A stretch of 46,881 nt of DNA from Clostridia bacterium (GCA_017626305.1 JAGAIW010000041.1:1-46881), one strand, 5' to 3'; shown: positions 23,161 to 33,706, counted from the first letter of the stretch. Made by a program: numbers and translations. The notes: a model not told the origin generated them from the letters alone.

Positions 23161-25044
23161 TTAAGATTTTACAAATATTCCGTACGAATACGGTAAAATC
23201 TCTAATTCGTTTTCAAACGTTTGATTTTTGATAAGCTCGCGCATTGTTCCTGTAAATTGTAAACGTTCGCGTTTGGAAGAATTGTTTACATACACGTAAA
23301 TACTTCCCGCTTGATTTTCACGTTTAAAATAAACGAGTCCGTCTTTTGTCGTCAACTCAACAAAATCACCGTCTTTGAAGATTTCACGGAATTCTTTACG
23401 AATTGCTCCTAATTTTGCGTAAAAATCAATCAAATCGATATTTTGGTTATTCCAGTCATAGCAACGGCGGCAAAATGGATCGATATGACCTTCTTGCGCA
23501 TTTTCGTCACCGTAATAAATGCACGGAACACCAGGCAACGTATATTGCAAAACGGCTGCCATTTTCAGCTTTTCAATCGCCCTTTCTTTGGCTTTTTGGC
23601 TTAAAAATGCCGATTTTTTGGACATTTCTTCTTTATTCGCGCAATAAATCCCGCCCAAGACAGTTAAAATCCGTGAAGTATCATGCGTGCCCAAAATATT
23701 CATTAGAGCGTCTACCGTTTCTTTGGGATAATGGTCGATTAACACACGCACGGCATGCAAAAGCTGTAATGCATTCCCAGTTTGAATATAGCCGATTATC
23801 GCATCTTTTAACGGATAATTCATTACGCTATCTAATTCATAGCCCTGTAAATACTCACGGCGTTTGGAATATGCGATTTTATTTGACGCGTCTTCCCAAA
23901 CTTCACCGATAATAATCGCATTCGGATTGCTTTCCTTTACCGATTTTCTCAGGTTTTTCAAGAAAAAATCAGGTAATTCGTCGGCAACGTCTAATCGATA
24001 CCCACCGATACCAAACGATAGCCATTTTTTTAATACGCCGCCTTCACCAAAAATAAAATTTTGATAATCTTCGGAGTTTTCATTGACTTCCGGCAAAATA
24101 TCAATTCCCCACCAGCTGCTGTATTTATCGGGAAATTCTTGAAACGAATACCAAGAATAATACGGTGAATCCTTCGATTGATACGCACCGATGGACGGAT
24201 ATTGTCCGTATTTATTAAAATAGACGCTATTATCGCCCGTATGATTGAAAACGCCGTCCAAAATAACGAAAATTCCTTGATTTTTCGCGGTAGAAACCAA
24301 CTGCGTGAAATCTTCTTCATTCCCTAAAAACGGGTCGAGCTTTTTATAATCGGACGTATCGTAACGATGGTTAGACGCCGCTTCAAAAACGGGATTTAAA
24401 TAAATCGTCGTAACGCCCAAATGTTGCAAATACGGTAATTTTTCTTCAATTCCGCGGAAATTCCCGCCAAAAAAATCGTTATTTAAGACTTTTCCTTTTT
24501 CATTTGGACGGAATGACGGTTCGCCGCCCCAGTCTTCACGACGTATTCTACCTACTATGTCAGGCATATTACCAACCCGATAAAAACGATCAGGGAAGAT
24601 TTGATACATAACGCCGCCTTTAAACCACTCTGGCGTGCAATAATCCTTTGAAGAAACTGTCAGTAAAAAGCCTTGCGGAACGTCACTAAGCCGCCCCATT
24701 TCCAAATATCCACAAGATACGTAACCTAAGTTTTCAATAGAAAACGTATAATAATACAAGCCGATTTCTTCAATCGATAATGCAATTGTCCATCCAAACG
24801 GAGTTATTTGCATTTCAAAAGACTGGGCATCTTCTCCGTCCTTATTCAAAAGCAAAAACGCTCTATTGTTAGGTTTTACGCAGTCCTTTTTTTCGGGTTT
24901 CCATGTTGTATCCACCGTCCCATAAGCGTTTACGGGCGGTTTTTCCGTGCAAAAAAATACGTTAAATTGTATGAGTTCCCCTTGTTTTACCGCGCCGATA
25001 ATGCTTTTACAGCTACGCTGCAAGGGATTGTAATAAACGTGCAT
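23161..25044 (-). CDS. GH13 alpha-amylase family protein (neopullulanase-like)
   Basis: The protein has 627 residues from ATG at 25044 (an upstream in-frame ATG at 25131 overlaps glgP and a hairpin, and is rejected). An N-terminal beta domain (about 1-140, neopullulanase-like) precedes the TIM barrel. GH13 regions: I DGVFNHTG, II GYRLDVADEL (nucleophile Asp), III IIGEVWE (acid Glu), IV LGTHDTSR. There is no signal peptide, so it acts on cytoplasmic maltodextrins or glycogen. It is the last gene of the glg operon, after glgP, and probably trims limit dextrins left by phosphorylase. Exact specificity is not readable. Confidence 0.93.
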   Translation of the reverse strand: MHVYYNPLQRSCKSIIGAVKQGELIQFNVFFCTEKPPVNAYGTVDTTWKPEKKDCVKPNNRAFLLLNKDGEDAQSFEMQITPFGWTIALSIEEIGLYYYTFSIENLGYVSCGYLEMGRLSDVPQGFLLTVSSKDYCTPEWFKGGVMYQIFPDRFYRVGNMPDIVGRIRREDWGGEPSFRPNEKGKVLNNDFFGGNFRGIEEKLPYLQHLGVTTIYLNPVFEAASNHRYDTSDYKKLDPFLGNEEDFTQLVSTAKNQGIFVILDGVFNHTGDNSVYFNKYGQYPSIGAYQSKDSPYYSWYSFQEFPDKYSSWWGIDILPEVNENSEDYQNFIFGEGGVLKKWLSFGIGGYRLDVADELPDFFLKNLRKSVKESNPNAIIIGEVWEDASNKIAYSKRREYLQGYELDSVMNYPLKDAIIGYIQTGNALQLLHAVRVLIDHYPKETVDALMNILGTHDTSRILTVLGGIYCANKEEMSKKSAFLSQKAKERAIEKLKMAAVLQYTLPGVPCIYYGDENAQEGHIDPFCRRCYDWNNQNIDLIDFYAKLGAIRKEFREIFKDGDFVELTTKDGLVYFKRENQAGSIYVYVNNSSKRERLQFTGTMRELIKNQTFENELEILPYSYGIFVKS

Positions 25045-25061
25045 TCTATACCGTTGATTAA

Positions 25062-25091
25062 GCGGAAAGCCGTTTAAAAGCGGCTTTCCGC
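25062..25091 (-). repeat. Intercistronic hairpin between glgP and the amylase gene
   Basis: A perfect 11-base stem GCGGAAAGCCG/CGGCTTTCCGC has an eight-base loop. On the minus strand it is followed by TTAATCAACG with no U-run, so it is unlikely to terminate transcription. It may stabilise the upstream mRNA 3' end. Its arm resembles the hairpin on the other side of glgP. Confidence 0.7.
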
Positions 25092-25097
25092 ACCTTT

Positions 25098-27536
25098 TTA
25101 TTCTTTTTCGTGTAAGGCCTTCAAGCCCCAAATATTTTCTGCGTATTCGCGAATACTTCTATCCGCCGCAAAATATCCTGCCGCAGCAATATTGCGCAAA
25201 GCTTTTTTATTCCACTCTTTCTTTTCTTGGGCGTACAAAGCCGAAAGTTCGTTTTGCGTAGCCGTATAAGACTGGAAGTCCGCCATACACATATACGGAT
25301 CAGCAATCGGCGAGCCCGTCAAGAGATAGTTGGCAATATCGGCAAACGATTCGCCGTTAAAGCCCACAATTAAAGCTTCGACTATCTTTCTCAACGCAGG
25401 GTCGCTGTTGTAATATACGCTTGCGGAATAGCCGTTTCTCCAAATTTCAGAAACTTCGTCGGCTTTCAATCCAAAAATATAGATATTTTCGTTGCCTACG
25501 TGTTCAGACATTTCAACGTTCGCGCCGTCCAAAGTACCGATTGTCAGCGCACCGTTGATCATGAACTTCATGTTACCCGTACCACTCGCTTCTTTCCCTG
25601 CCAACGAAATTTGCTCGGATATTTCCGATGCAGGCATCAGCTTTTCGGACATGGTAACGTTGTAATCTTCCATATAAACAACGTTGAGTTTTTCCGCGAT
25701 TTTCGGGTTTTTACGAATGTCTTCGGCTAAATAGCAAATAAGCTTAATAATCTTTTTCGCCATATAATATCCCGCCGCTGCTTTTGCTGCAAAAATATAC
25801 GTCTTCGGCTGCATAGGCGTATCGGGATTATCTTTCAAGATAAGATAATCATGGATAATATGCAATACGTTGAGAAGTTGACGCTTATATTCATGCAAAC
25901 GCTTTGCCTGAACGTCGAATAAGGTATTCGGATTGATGATGATACCCTGCTTTTTATAAGCAAATTCCGCAAATTGCTCTTTCTTCAACGCTTTAATTTC
26001 ACCTAAACGCTTTAATACACTTTCGTCATTTTCAAATTTCTTGAATTCAGCAAGCTTGGACGCATCTTTTGCATACCCTTCTCCGATACATTCGTTAAGC
26101 AAAGCGCAAAGCTCGGGGTTGGATTGATTTAACCAACGTCTATGCGCGATACCATTGGTAACGTTGGTAAACTTGGATGGCGTATAATCATAAAAATCCT
26201 TAAAGATACTTTCTTTTATAATTTCGCTGTGCAAACCCGAAACGCCGTTAACGTGGTGCGAGCCGTGCACGGACAAATTCGCCATTTTTACGGTGTTGTA
26301 CGACATAATCGCCATGCGGGAAATCTTATCCCAGTCGCCAGGGAATCTCACCCAAAGGTCTTCGCAAAACCGTCTATTGATTTCTTTCAAAATCGTATAA
26401 ATTCTCGGCAATCTTCTCGCGATAAGGTCTTCGGGCCACGTTTCCAAAGCTTCGGCGAGTACCGTATGGTTGGTATACGCGCAAACGGAAGTCGTGATGT
26501 TCCAAGCTTCGTCCCAGCTCATTGCGTTTTCGTCAATCAAAAGACGCATCAATTCGGGAATCGCCAGCGCAGGGTGCGTATCGTTTAAATGAATTGCCGC
26601 CATTTTAGGCAATAATTTCAACGAACCGTATCTTCTCTTATGGTCGGCTAAAATATTTTGCAACGACGCGGAAACAAGGAAATATTGTTGTTTTAAGCGT
26701 AACGATTTTCCTTCCACGTGATTATCCGCAGGATACAAGACTTTGGAAATAAGCTCCGCTTCGTTATCGTCCTTCATAACCGAGGCGTAATCCCCTTGGG
26801 AAAAGAGCTTCATATCAAAATTTTGCACGCTACGCGCCTTCCATAAACGCAAAACGGAAACGGCTTGACTATCATAGCCCGAAACCATCATATCATAAGC
26901 TACCGCTTGAATTTCTTTGGCGTCACGGTAAATGCTTTCCAAACCGTTTTCCGTCCATTTTTCTTCTACGTAACCGTCAAATTTAACCGTAAACACCTTA
27001 TCACTTCTTTGCGTAAGCCAAACTTCACCGCCAGGAAGCCATACGTCGGGCAGCTCCGTCTGCCAACCGTCTACGATTTTTTGCTTGAATAAACCGTAAT
27101 CGTAACGAATTGAATACCCCATTGCAGGATAATCTCCCGTTGCAAGAGCGTCTAAAAAGCAAGCCGCCAAACGACCCAACCCGCCGTTTCCAAGCCCAGC
27201 ATCAGGCTCTAATTCATACAGTTCTTCCAAGGTTACGTCGTATTCTTTCAAAGCTTCTGCAAAAACGTCGGTAACGCCAAGGTTATATACGCTGTTTTTC
27301 AACGAACGCCCCATTAAAAATTCCATGCAAAGATAATATACCCTTTTTGCCTTTGCACCTTTGGTTACCGTATGGAATTTATGCCGCTTTTCAAGCATAA
27401 TATCCCGAACGCTCATAACGACGGCTTTATAAAGCTGTTCTTTACGAGCTTCACTCGGAGCTACGCCAAAGTAACGCGAAAGCTTACCCTTGATGAGTTC
27501 TTTCGCCGCTTGTTGTGTGATTTGTTCTTTTTTCAT
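25098..27536 (-). CDS. glgP: Glycogen/starch/maltodextrin phosphorylase
   Basis: This is an 812-residue GT35 enzyme that releases glucose-1-phosphate from glycogen. VYYLCMEFLMGRSL and DAGLGNGGLGRLAACFLDALA are N-terminal signatures. The PLP-lysine region is EASGTGNMKFMINGALTIGTLDGANVE. Start at 27536 (MKKEQITQ) is set by AAGGAG eight bases upstream; the longer ORF to 27578 runs into an intercistronic hairpin. Normal length. It follows glgA in the operon. Confidence 0.97.
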   Translation of the reverse strand: MKKEQITQQAAKELIKGKLSRYFGVAPSEARKEQLYKAVVMSVRDIMLEKRHKFHTVTKGAKAKRVYYLCMEFLMGRSLKNSVYNLGVTDVFAEALKEYDVTLEELYELEPDAGLGNGGLGRLAACFLDALATGDYPAMGYSIRYDYGLFKQKIVDGWQTELPDVWLPGGEVWLTQRSDKVFTVKFDGYVEEKWTENGLESIYRDAKEIQAVAYDMMVSGYDSQAVSVLRLWKARSVQNFDMKLFSQGDYASVMKDDNEAELISKVLYPADNHVEGKSLRLKQQYFLVSASLQNILADHKRRYGSLKLLPKMAAIHLNDTHPALAIPELMRLLIDENAMSWDEAWNITTSVCAYTNHTVLAEALETWPEDLIARRLPRIYTILKEINRRFCEDLWVRFPGDWDKISRMAIMSYNTVKMANLSVHGSHHVNGVSGLHSEIIKESIFKDFYDYTPSKFTNVTNGIAHRRWLNQSNPELCALLNECIGEGYAKDASKLAEFKKFENDESVLKRLGEIKALKKEQFAEFAYKKQGIIINPNTLFDVQAKRLHEYKRQLLNVLHIIHDYLILKDNPDTPMQPKTYIFAAKAAAGYYMAKKIIKLICYLAEDIRKNPKIAEKLNVVYMEDYNVTMSEKLMPASEISEQISLAGKEASGTGNMKFMINGALTIGTLDGANVEMSEHVGNENIYIFGLKADEVSEIWRNGYSASVYYNSDPALRKIVEALIVGFNGESFADIANYLLTGSPIADPYMCMADFQSYTATQNELSALYAQEKKEWNKKALRNIAAAGYFAADRSIREYAENIWGLKALHEKE

Positions 27537-27563
27537 ATACTCTCTCCTTTTTCCTAACGTAAT

Positions 27564-27595
27564 CGGAAAGCGGCGCATAAATACGCCGTTTTCCG
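27564..27595 (-). repeat. Intercistronic hairpin between glgA and glgP
   Basis: A twelve-base stem CGGAAAGCGGCG/CGCCGTTTTCCG (one mismatch) has an eight-base loop and no U-run in the transcribed direction. Like the hairpin after glgP it carries GCGGAAA and has an eight-base loop. Confidence 0.65.
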
Positions 27596-27615
27596 CTTGT
27601 TTCTATTTCATTCAC

Positions 27616-29148
27616 TCACATATTCAGCAATTGCTGATACAACGCTTTATAATCATCAGCCGAACGTTGCCAAGAAAAATCCGTCGTTGCCGCCTTTTTC
27701 ATTAAGGCTTTCCAAACTTCGGTATTTTTATACGCGTCAAGCGCTTCGTGGATTACGTACAACATATCGTAGGGATTACAGGAAGAAAAGGTAAATCCGT
27801 TTCCGCCTGCGCCAAAAGGCTTGATGCTGTCATATAACCCACCCGTTTCACGCACCAAAGGTACGGTTGCATAGCGCGACGCTATCATTTGCGATAAACC
27901 GCAAGGTTCGCTAATCGAAGGCATTAAGAATATATCTGCTCCCGAATATATTTTGCGCGATAAATCCCCGTTAAATGCAATATTTGCGGAAACTTTTCCT
28001 TCGTATTTATGCGCTAAATCCTTGAAATATTCTTCATACACAACGTCACCCGTTCCCAACAAAACGAATTGCACGTCTTCGTGCAGCATATCTTCGGCGA
28101 CCGCTTTTACAAGGTCAAGTCCTTTATGCGAAACCAAACGGGAAATCATGGCAATTATCGGAACGTCTTTAACGGGTAAACCTAACATCTTTTGCAGTTC
28201 CGTCTTGCAAACCGCTTTATTATCCAAATTTTCCGCGTCAAAGTTTGCAAACAGGGCTTTATCCATAGCCGAATTGTACGAAAGCACGTCAATACCGTTT
28301 AATATTCCCGTTAATTTCCCTGCATTCTTGCAAATGATATCCTGCAAGCCGTGTGCGTATTGCGCCGTTTGTATCTCTTTGGCGTACGTAGGCGAAACGG
28401 TGGAAAAGCGTTCGCAGCACTCTATTGCGCCCTTCATAAGATTGATGCAGCCGTCATATTCCAACAAAGGAAGATATTCTTCGGAAAGTCCGAACAAATC
28501 CCCTAAAATATCCGCCGAATACTTGCCTTGATATTCAATGTTATGAATGGTAAACAGAGCTCGAATTTTTTGATATTCCGCTTTGTCTTGGTATAAGGTC
28601 TTTAAATAGATTGCCGCCATAGCCGCTTGCCAGTCGTGACAATGCAGTACGTCGGGATAATATCCGATAATCGGCAAGATCTCTAAAACGCTACGGGAAA
28701 AGAACGCAAAACGTTCTCCGTCGTCGTAATACCCGTAACAACCGGGACGCTTGAAGTAATATTCGTTATCAATGAAGTAATACGTTACCCCATTCTCTAC
28801 GCAACTGAATATTCCGCAGTATTGATTTCTCCAACCGAGCGGTACATACAAATTGCCTAAAAAAGAAAGCTTTCTTCTATGTTCAGGTTTTACGTCCGAA
28901 TATAAAGGCAAAACCACTCGAACGTCGTAGGACGCATCTTGGGCAAGCGCTTGCGGCAACGATCCGATTACGTCCGCCAACCCCCCCGTCGCAACGAACG
29001 GTCTTGCTTCTGACGCGACAAATAACAGCTTTTTTTTCTCGGCAAGGACGGGGTCGTTTTGATTACCCGCGTCAAATGCTTGCCTCTCTGCCTTATTTTG
29101 GGCTACTTTCTTAACGTTTACTCTCTTTTTCGTCGCTTTTTCCGACAT
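27616..29148 (-). CDS. glgA: Glycogen synthase (ADP-glucose), with basic N-terminal extension
   Basis: This 510-residue GT5 enzyme extends alpha-1,4-glucan from ADP-glucose. The catalytic core begins at KKLLFVASEARPFVATGGLADVIGSLP (from about residue 38); about 37 Lys/Arg/Asn-rich residues precede it, which most GlgA lack. EPCGLSQM is the acid motif near the C-terminus. The usual Lys of KTGGL is Ala here (ATGGL). Start 29148 (MSEKATKK) has AAGGAG upstream; a longer start at 29208 overlaps glgD. Ten bases separate it from glgD. Confidence 0.95.
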   Translation of the reverse strand: MSEKATKKRVNVKKVAQNKAERQAFDAGNQNDPVLAEKKKLLFVASEARPFVATGGLADVIGSLPQALAQDASYDVRVVLPLYSDVKPEHRRKLSFLGNLYVPLGWRNQYCGIFSCVENGVTYYFIDNEYYFKRPGCYGYYDDGERFAFFSRSVLEILPIIGYYPDVLHCHDWQAAMAAIYLKTLYQDKAEYQKIRALFTIHNIEYQGKYSADILGDLFGLSEEYLPLLEYDGCINLMKGAIECCERFSTVSPTYAKEIQTAQYAHGLQDIICKNAGKLTGILNGIDVLSYNSAMDKALFANFDAENLDNKAVCKTELQKMLGLPVKDVPIIAMISRLVSHKGLDLVKAVAEDMLHEDVQFVLLGTGDVVYEEYFKDLAHKYEGKVSANIAFNGDLSRKIYSGADIFLMPSISEPCGLSQMIASRYATVPLVRETGGLYDSIKPFGAGGNGFTFSSCNPYDMLYVIHEALDAYKNTEVWKALMKKAATTDFSWQRSADDYKALYQQLLNM

Positions 29149-29158
29149 AACTTTCTCC

Positions 29159-30274
29159 TTACAATCTACTTCCCTTAGGAATATAATACGGCAAATCGGC
29201 GCAGCCACTTAACGACTTTCTATCGCTGATTACAACGTTTTTATCAGTAATTACACAATCCAGCGACGTATTTTGCCCGATAATGTTATCCTGCATAACA
29301 ATAGAATTCCGCACCACAGCGCCTTTTGCGACTTTTACGCCGCGGAACAAAATAGAATTCTCCACCACACCTTCAATTTCACAACCGTCAGAAATCAACG
29401 AGTTCTTGACTACGGCGTCTTTTCCGTATTTTGAAGGTGCGCTATCACGGACTTTTGTATAAATATCACGACAACCGAATAATTCCGCCCGAACTTCTTT
29501 TTGCAACAATTCCATGTTATGCTTAAAATAAGAAGACATACTATCAATTACCGCATAATAACCGTCGAATTTGTATTCGTACAGTTTTAAACTGTTCTTT
29601 TGACGGACGAATACACCCTTTTCAAAACTGCTGTATCCGTGCGTAATGGCGTCTTCTATCAAATTGAGCATAAACTGTCTATTAAAGACCATGACGTTCG
29701 TCATAACGTTGACCTTTTCACCTTCTTTTACGTGCGGTGTAAGCTCTACGTCGGTAATACGCCCTTCTTCGCTAGACTTCACGACAAGATATTCCGTAGA
29801 TTTATCTACGTCGCGCATAGTAGTCACTAACGTAACGTCCGCGCTCTTAGTTTCGTGATATTTAATAATATCCGCAATATCCAAGCGCATAACGCCGTCG
29901 CTGTCCATTAGTACTATGTATTTTTCGCTTCTACGGTTCAAAAATCCGCGTAAACCGCTAAGTGCTTCTAAACGCGTCGTATACAGTTTATCGTTCCGTT
30001 CAGAGAAAGGCGGCATAATGATTAAGCCACCGTCTTTTCTCGCAAGATCCCAGTCCTTCCCGCTACCAAGGTGATCGATTAACGAGCGGTAGTTATTGCT
30101 CGTCATAATTCCAACGGTCGTAATCCCTGAATTGATCATGTTAGATAATGCAAAATCCACCAAACGATATCTTCCGCCAAATGGAATAGACGCCATTGTA
30201 CGTCTACGCACCAACTCAGGAACGTTTTCTTCGTGCATATTTGAGAATATAACGCCGATTGCAGAAATAACCAT
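29159..30274 (-). CDS. glgD: GlgD, regulatory subunit of ADP-glucose pyrophosphorylase
   Basis: This 371-residue nucleotidyltransferase-like protein with a C-terminal left-handed beta-helix (DAVVKNSLISDGCEIEG repeats) is related to GlgC, but the N-terminal nucleotide loop is replaced: GVIFSNMHEENVPELVRRRTMASIPFGGRYRLVDFAL lacks GGxGxR. This is typical of firmicute GlgD, which is inactive alone and modulates GlgC. RBS AAGGGGGAT. It is directly downstream of glgC. Confidence 0.95.
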   Translation of the reverse strand: MVISAIGVIFSNMHEENVPELVRRRTMASIPFGGRYRLVDFALSNMINSGITTVGIMTSNNYRSLIDHLGSGKDWDLARKDGGLIIMPPFSERNDKLYTTRLEALSGLRGFLNRRSEKYIVLMDSDGVMRLDIADIIKYHETKSADVTLVTTMRDVDKSTEYLVVKSSEEGRITDVELTPHVKEGEKVNVMTNVMVFNRQFMLNLIEDAITHGYSSFEKGVFVRQKNSLKLYEYKFDGYYAVIDSMSSYFKHNMELLQKEVRAELFGCRDIYTKVRDSAPSKYGKDAVVKNSLISDGCEIEGVVENSILFRGVKVAKGAVVRNSIVMQDNIIGQNTSLDCVITDKNVVISDRKSLSGCADLPYYIPKGSRL

Positions 30275-30287
30275 AACTTTATCCCCC

Positions 30288-31481
30288 TTACGCCAAAATA
30301 TCTTTTTCGTGTTTTTGACCTTCTTTAACGACTACGTTGTCCGCAACCGTTACGTCTCTGCCCAAAACAACAATCTCTGCGGTCGGGTCTTTTTCTACAC
30401 CGATTACGGCGTTTTTGCCAACCGTTACGTTTTCGTCGATAATTGAATACGAAACAACTGCGCCTGCTTTGATTACGCTGTTTGCTAACACTACGGCGTC
30501 TTTCACGACAGCTCCCTTCTCCACGATAACGTTACTGCCTAAAATAGAATTTTCTACTGTTCCGTCGATCTCACAGCCAAGCGCAAGCATACTATTTTTT
30601 ACAACGGCGTTCTCACCGATATGTTCGGGGGGCGCTAACGGATTTCTGGAATGAATTTTCCAAGATTTGTCCCCTAAATCGAATTCGGGATTTTCGCCCA
30701 ACAAATCCATATTTGCCTGCCAAAGCGAAGCTACCGTTCCCACGTCTTTCCAGTAGCCTTCAAAACGATAAGAATACATTTTTTCGCCTGCGTTCAGCAT
30801 GGCAGGAAGTACGTCTTTGCCGAAATCCTTAGACGAATTCGGATTCGCGTCGTCCGCTTCTAAATATTTGAAAAGCTTTTGCGCGCTGAAAATATAAATA
30901 CCCATAGACGCTAACGTGCTCTTCGGTTGTTTGGGCTTTTCTTCAAATTGATAAATCGAACCATCGGCGTTGGTATTGAGTATACCAAAACGCGACGCTT
31001 CTGAAAGCGGCACGTCGATAGCCGCAATCGTACAATCCGCGCCTGTTTCTTTATGCGCTTTCAACATAGCCGCGTAATCCATTTTATAAATATGGTCACC
31101 CGACAATATCAAAACGTATTCGGGGTTGTACATCTTCATAAAATGCAGGTTTTGATAGATTGCGTTTGCCGTACCTTCATACCACGACGAATTTGTTTTC
31201 GCTTGATAAGGAGATAAAATATGTACGCCGCCGTACGTTCTATCTAGATCCCACGGCTGACCGTTTCCGATATATTCGTTCAAAATCAACGGTTGGTACT
31301 GAGTAAGGACACCCACGGTATCAATACCCGAATTGACGCAGTTTGAAAGCGGAAAGTCGATAATGCGGTACTTCCCCCCAAATGCTACGGCAGGTTTTGC
31401 AATGTTGGTCGTTAAGGCATACAGTCTGCTACCTTGTCCGCCAGCCAAAAGCATTGCGACACATTCTTTTTTGCTTTGCAT
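30288..31481 (-). CDS. glgC: Glucose-1-phosphate adenylyltransferase
   Basis: GlgC (397 residues) makes ADP-glucose from ATP and glucose-1-phosphate, the committed step of glycogen synthesis. The nucleotide loop [14 protein letters not shown] is near residues 10-24, followed by [32 protein letters not shown] is the catalytic strand, and the beta-helix domain is C-terminal. Normal length. The RBS is AAGGGGG, as for glgD. It pairs with GlgD. Confidence 0.97.
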   Translation of the reverse strand: MQSKKECVAMLLAGGQGSRLYALTTNIAKPAVAFGGKYRIIDFPLSNCVNSGIDTVGVLTQYQPLILNEYIGNGQPWDLDRTYGGVHILSPYQAKTNSSWYEGTANAIYQNLHFMKMYNPEYVLILSGDHIYKMDYAAMLKAHKETGADCTIAAIDVPLSEASRFGILNTNADGSIYQFEEKPKQPKSTLASMGIYIFSAQKLFKYLEADDANPNSSKDFGKDVLPAMLNAGEKMYSYRFEGYWKDVGTVASLWQANMDLLGENPEFDLGDKSWKIHSRNPLAPPEHIGENAVVKNSMLALGCEIDGTVENSILGSNVIVEKGAVVKDAVVLANSVIKAGAVVSYSIIDENVTVGKNAVIGVEKDPTAEIVVLGRDVTVADNVVVKEGQKHEKDILA

Positions 31482-31491
31482 AAAAGCCCCC

Positions 31492-33384
31492 TTAATAAAT
31501 TTTTTTCAAATATACGCAAGTCAATTTGGGAAGATCAAATTGAATGGAATATTCTTTCCCATGACTATACGCTCTCTGCGTGTTAAATATATGTTTTTTC
31601 AGTCTACCGCTACCACCGTAACGGATACGGTCGCTGCTATAAACGACTTTATATTTCCCCTGCGGCAAACCAAGCCGATAACCGTTGAGATCGCTACCCG
31701 AAAAATTGAGCAATACGACAATAGTTTCTCCATTTTTATCCTTTCTTTGATAGGCGAGAAAATTGCTATCGGTATCGTCGGCGGCAAGCCATTCAAACCC
31801 GTCCCAAGAATCTTCTATTTCATACAATGCAGGCGTCGTTTTATACAATTCGTTCAATTCGCGTACCGCGACGGATAATTTTTTATGCAAAGGATATTCC
31901 TTTAAAAAGAATTCTATCCCTTCTTTATAATCCCATTCTTTAAATTGACCGATTTCCGAACCCATAAAATGCAGCTTCTTGCCAGGATGCGACATCATAT
32001 AGCCCAAAAAGGCGCGAACCCCAGCAAATTTTTCTTCATATTCCCCTGGCATTTTGCCGATTAACGACGCTTTACCGTGCACCACTTCGTCGTGAGAAAT
32101 GGGCAACACGTAATTTTCGGAAAATGCATACATCATGGAAAACGTCAATTTATTATGCTTATAACGACGATACAAAGGATTTGTGGAAATATACGACAAA
32201 ACGTCGTTCATCCAGCCCATATTCCATTTAAAATTAAAGCCTAAACCGCCCATACTCGTAGGACGGGTAACCATAGGCCAAGCGGTAGATTCTTCCGCAA
32301 TCATTAACGCCTTAGGGAAATACCCAAAAACCGTTTCGTTTAAGCGGCGTAAAAACGCCATGGCTTCAAGGTTTTTGTTTTCACCATAAATATTCGGGAC
32401 CCATTCGCCGTCGTTTTTATCGTAATCAAGGTATAACATAGACGCAACGGCGTCAACGCGTAAACCGTCGATATGATACTTTTCAAACAAGAATACCGCC
32501 GAAGATATCAAGAAAGAAAGCACTTCATTTCTACCATAGTCAAACTTACGCGTTCCCCAACCCTTGATTTCCATTCTATCCCATTGCGACGCTTCATAAA
32601 GCGGTTGACCGTCAAACTCGTATAACCCGAACGCATCTTTGGGAAAATGCGCGGGAACCCAGTCGAGAATAACCCCTATCCCCGCTTTATGGAAACAATC
32701 GATAAGATACATAAAATCTTTGGGCTCGCCCAAACGGGACGTTACGGCAAAATAGCCCGTTACCTGATACCCCCAAGATCCGTCGTATGGATACTCGGTT
32801 ACAGGCATAAATTCCACGTGCGTATAGCCCATTTTTACTACGTAAGAAACAAGCTCTTTGGCAAGCTTTCTATACGTCAAATAACTGCCGTCGGAATTTT
32901 TTCGCCACGACAACAAATTTACTTCGTAAATATTCAACGGCGAAGTATAAATATCCGTATGCCGTTGCTTGTCCAAATATTCCTTATCGCCCCATTTATA
33001 TCCGGAAAGTTCGTAAATTTTAGAAGCGTTTGCTCTACTTGCGTCGGGCGTTTCCGCATGAAACGCATACGGATCGGCTTTATATAACGTCCGTCCGTCC
33101 GCGGTTTGAATACAAAATTTATAATCGTCAAACTGTTCTACGCCAGCAATAAACGTTTCAAACGTTTCGCCGTCAATCAGCCGCTCCATAACGTTAGCGT
33201 TTGCGTCCCAGCCGTTAAAATCACCGACTACGGAAACGGAAACGGCGCGCGGAGCCCAAACACGGAACACGTATCCTTTCTTTCTTTTTACGATAGCGGC
33301 ATGCGCCCCTAACCATTCAAAAGTACGAAAGTTTTCGCCGTGATGGAATAAATGCATGGGAACATCATTATGGAAAACGCTCAT
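31492..33384 (-). CDS. glgB: 1,4-alpha-glucan branching enzyme
   Basis: GlgB (630 residues, GH13_9) introduces alpha-1,6 branches. A CBM48 domain (about 20-110, [23 protein letters not shown]) precedes the TIM barrel. Motifs: [26 protein letters not shown] (nucleophile Asp), MIAEEST (acid Glu), [10 protein letters not shown]. The C-terminal beta domain ends with CVYLKKIY. First gene of the glg operon, with AGGAG RBS and a good promoter upstream. Confidence 0.97.
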   Translation of the reverse strand: MSVFHNDVPMHLFHHGENFRTFEWLGAHAAIVKRKKGYVFRVWAPRAVSVSVVGDFNGWDANANVMERLIDGETFETFIAGVEQFDDYKFCIQTADGRTLYKADPYAFHAETPDASRANASKIYELSGYKWGDKEYLDKQRHTDIYTSPLNIYEVNLLSWRKNSDGSYLTYRKLAKELVSYVVKMGYTHVEFMPVTEYPYDGSWGYQVTGYFAVTSRLGEPKDFMYLIDCFHKAGIGVILDWVPAHFPKDAFGLYEFDGQPLYEASQWDRMEIKGWGTRKFDYGRNEVLSFLISSAVFLFEKYHIDGLRVDAVASMLYLDYDKNDGEWVPNIYGENKNLEAMAFLRRLNETVFGYFPKALMIAEESTAWPMVTRPTSMGGLGFNFKWNMGWMNDVLSYISTNPLYRRYKHNKLTFSMMYAFSENYVLPISHDEVVHGKASLIGKMPGEYEEKFAGVRAFLGYMMSHPGKKLHFMGSEIGQFKEWDYKEGIEFFLKEYPLHKKLSVAVRELNELYKTTPALYEIEDSWDGFEWLAADDTDSNFLAYQRKDKNGETIVVLLNFSGSDLNGYRLGLPQGKYKVVYSSDRIRYGGSGRLKKHIFNTQRAYSHGKEYSIQFDLPKLTCVYLKKIY

Positions 33385-33438
33385 ATAAACTCCTATATAA
33401 TATAAGCAAGATATATATAATTTGCCTATGGTATTATT

Positions 33439-33467
33439 ATTGTACTACAAATTTCAAATAATTTCAA
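33439..33467 (-). promoter_or_regulatory. Promoter of the glg operon
   Basis: On the minus strand the -35 is TTGAAA (33467-33462), the spacer is 17 bases and the -10 is TACAAT (33444-33439). The leader to glgB would be about 48 bases. No terminator or second promoter is seen inside the operon up to the amylase gene. Confidence 0.8.
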
Positions 33468-33578
33468 GACTATTTTGAAAAAAAGTGCACAAATTTTCTC
33501 ATTTTTTTTCAACTAATTGACAATTTCAATGTTTTTCGACAAAATTTATTGAAAAATTACCATTTTTATCGCATTTAA

Positions 33579-33636
33579 ATTATGTCACACATAGGTATAT
33601 TGTTATGCGAAGTAATATAATTATGTGTAACATAAT
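33579..33636. repeat. Paired operator-like dyads / large AT-rich inverted repeat
   Basis: Arms 33579-33601 and 33614-33636 match at 20 of 23 positions around a 12-base loop. Each arm also holds a smaller dyad: ATTATGT-CAC-ACATA (33579-33593) and ATTATGT-GTA-ACATAAT (33620-33636), centres 41 bases apart. They could be two operators or one long hairpin. The surrounding 33470-33578 is AT-rich and holds no gene; a plus-strand TTGACA-N17-CAAAAT (33517-33545) points toward this element. Confidence 0.5.
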
Positions 33637-33691
33637 ATAAAAATACTCAGCAAAATCCCCTATTTTTTGCACGGGGAATTCCCTGAGTATT
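33637..33691 (-). terminator. Terminator after polA-coaE
   Basis: On the minus strand the outer nine-base stem AATACTCAG/CTGAGTATT (33691-33683 with 33650-33642) encloses a GGAATTCCCC...GGGGATTT inner pairing and is followed by TTTTAT. This is a good intrinsic terminator for coaE. Confidence 0.8.
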
Positions 33692-33706
33692 ACGTCTAAT
33701 TATTTT

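Noticed and set aside
25045-25131. Longer start of the GH13 gene
   Set aside because: It would translate the glgP overlap and the intercistronic hairpin; the family-like N-terminus starts later.
29159-30274. GlgD as a second catalytic ADP-glucose pyrophosphorylase
   Set aside because: The N-terminal GGxGxR nucleotide loop is absent, as in known regulatory GlgD proteins.
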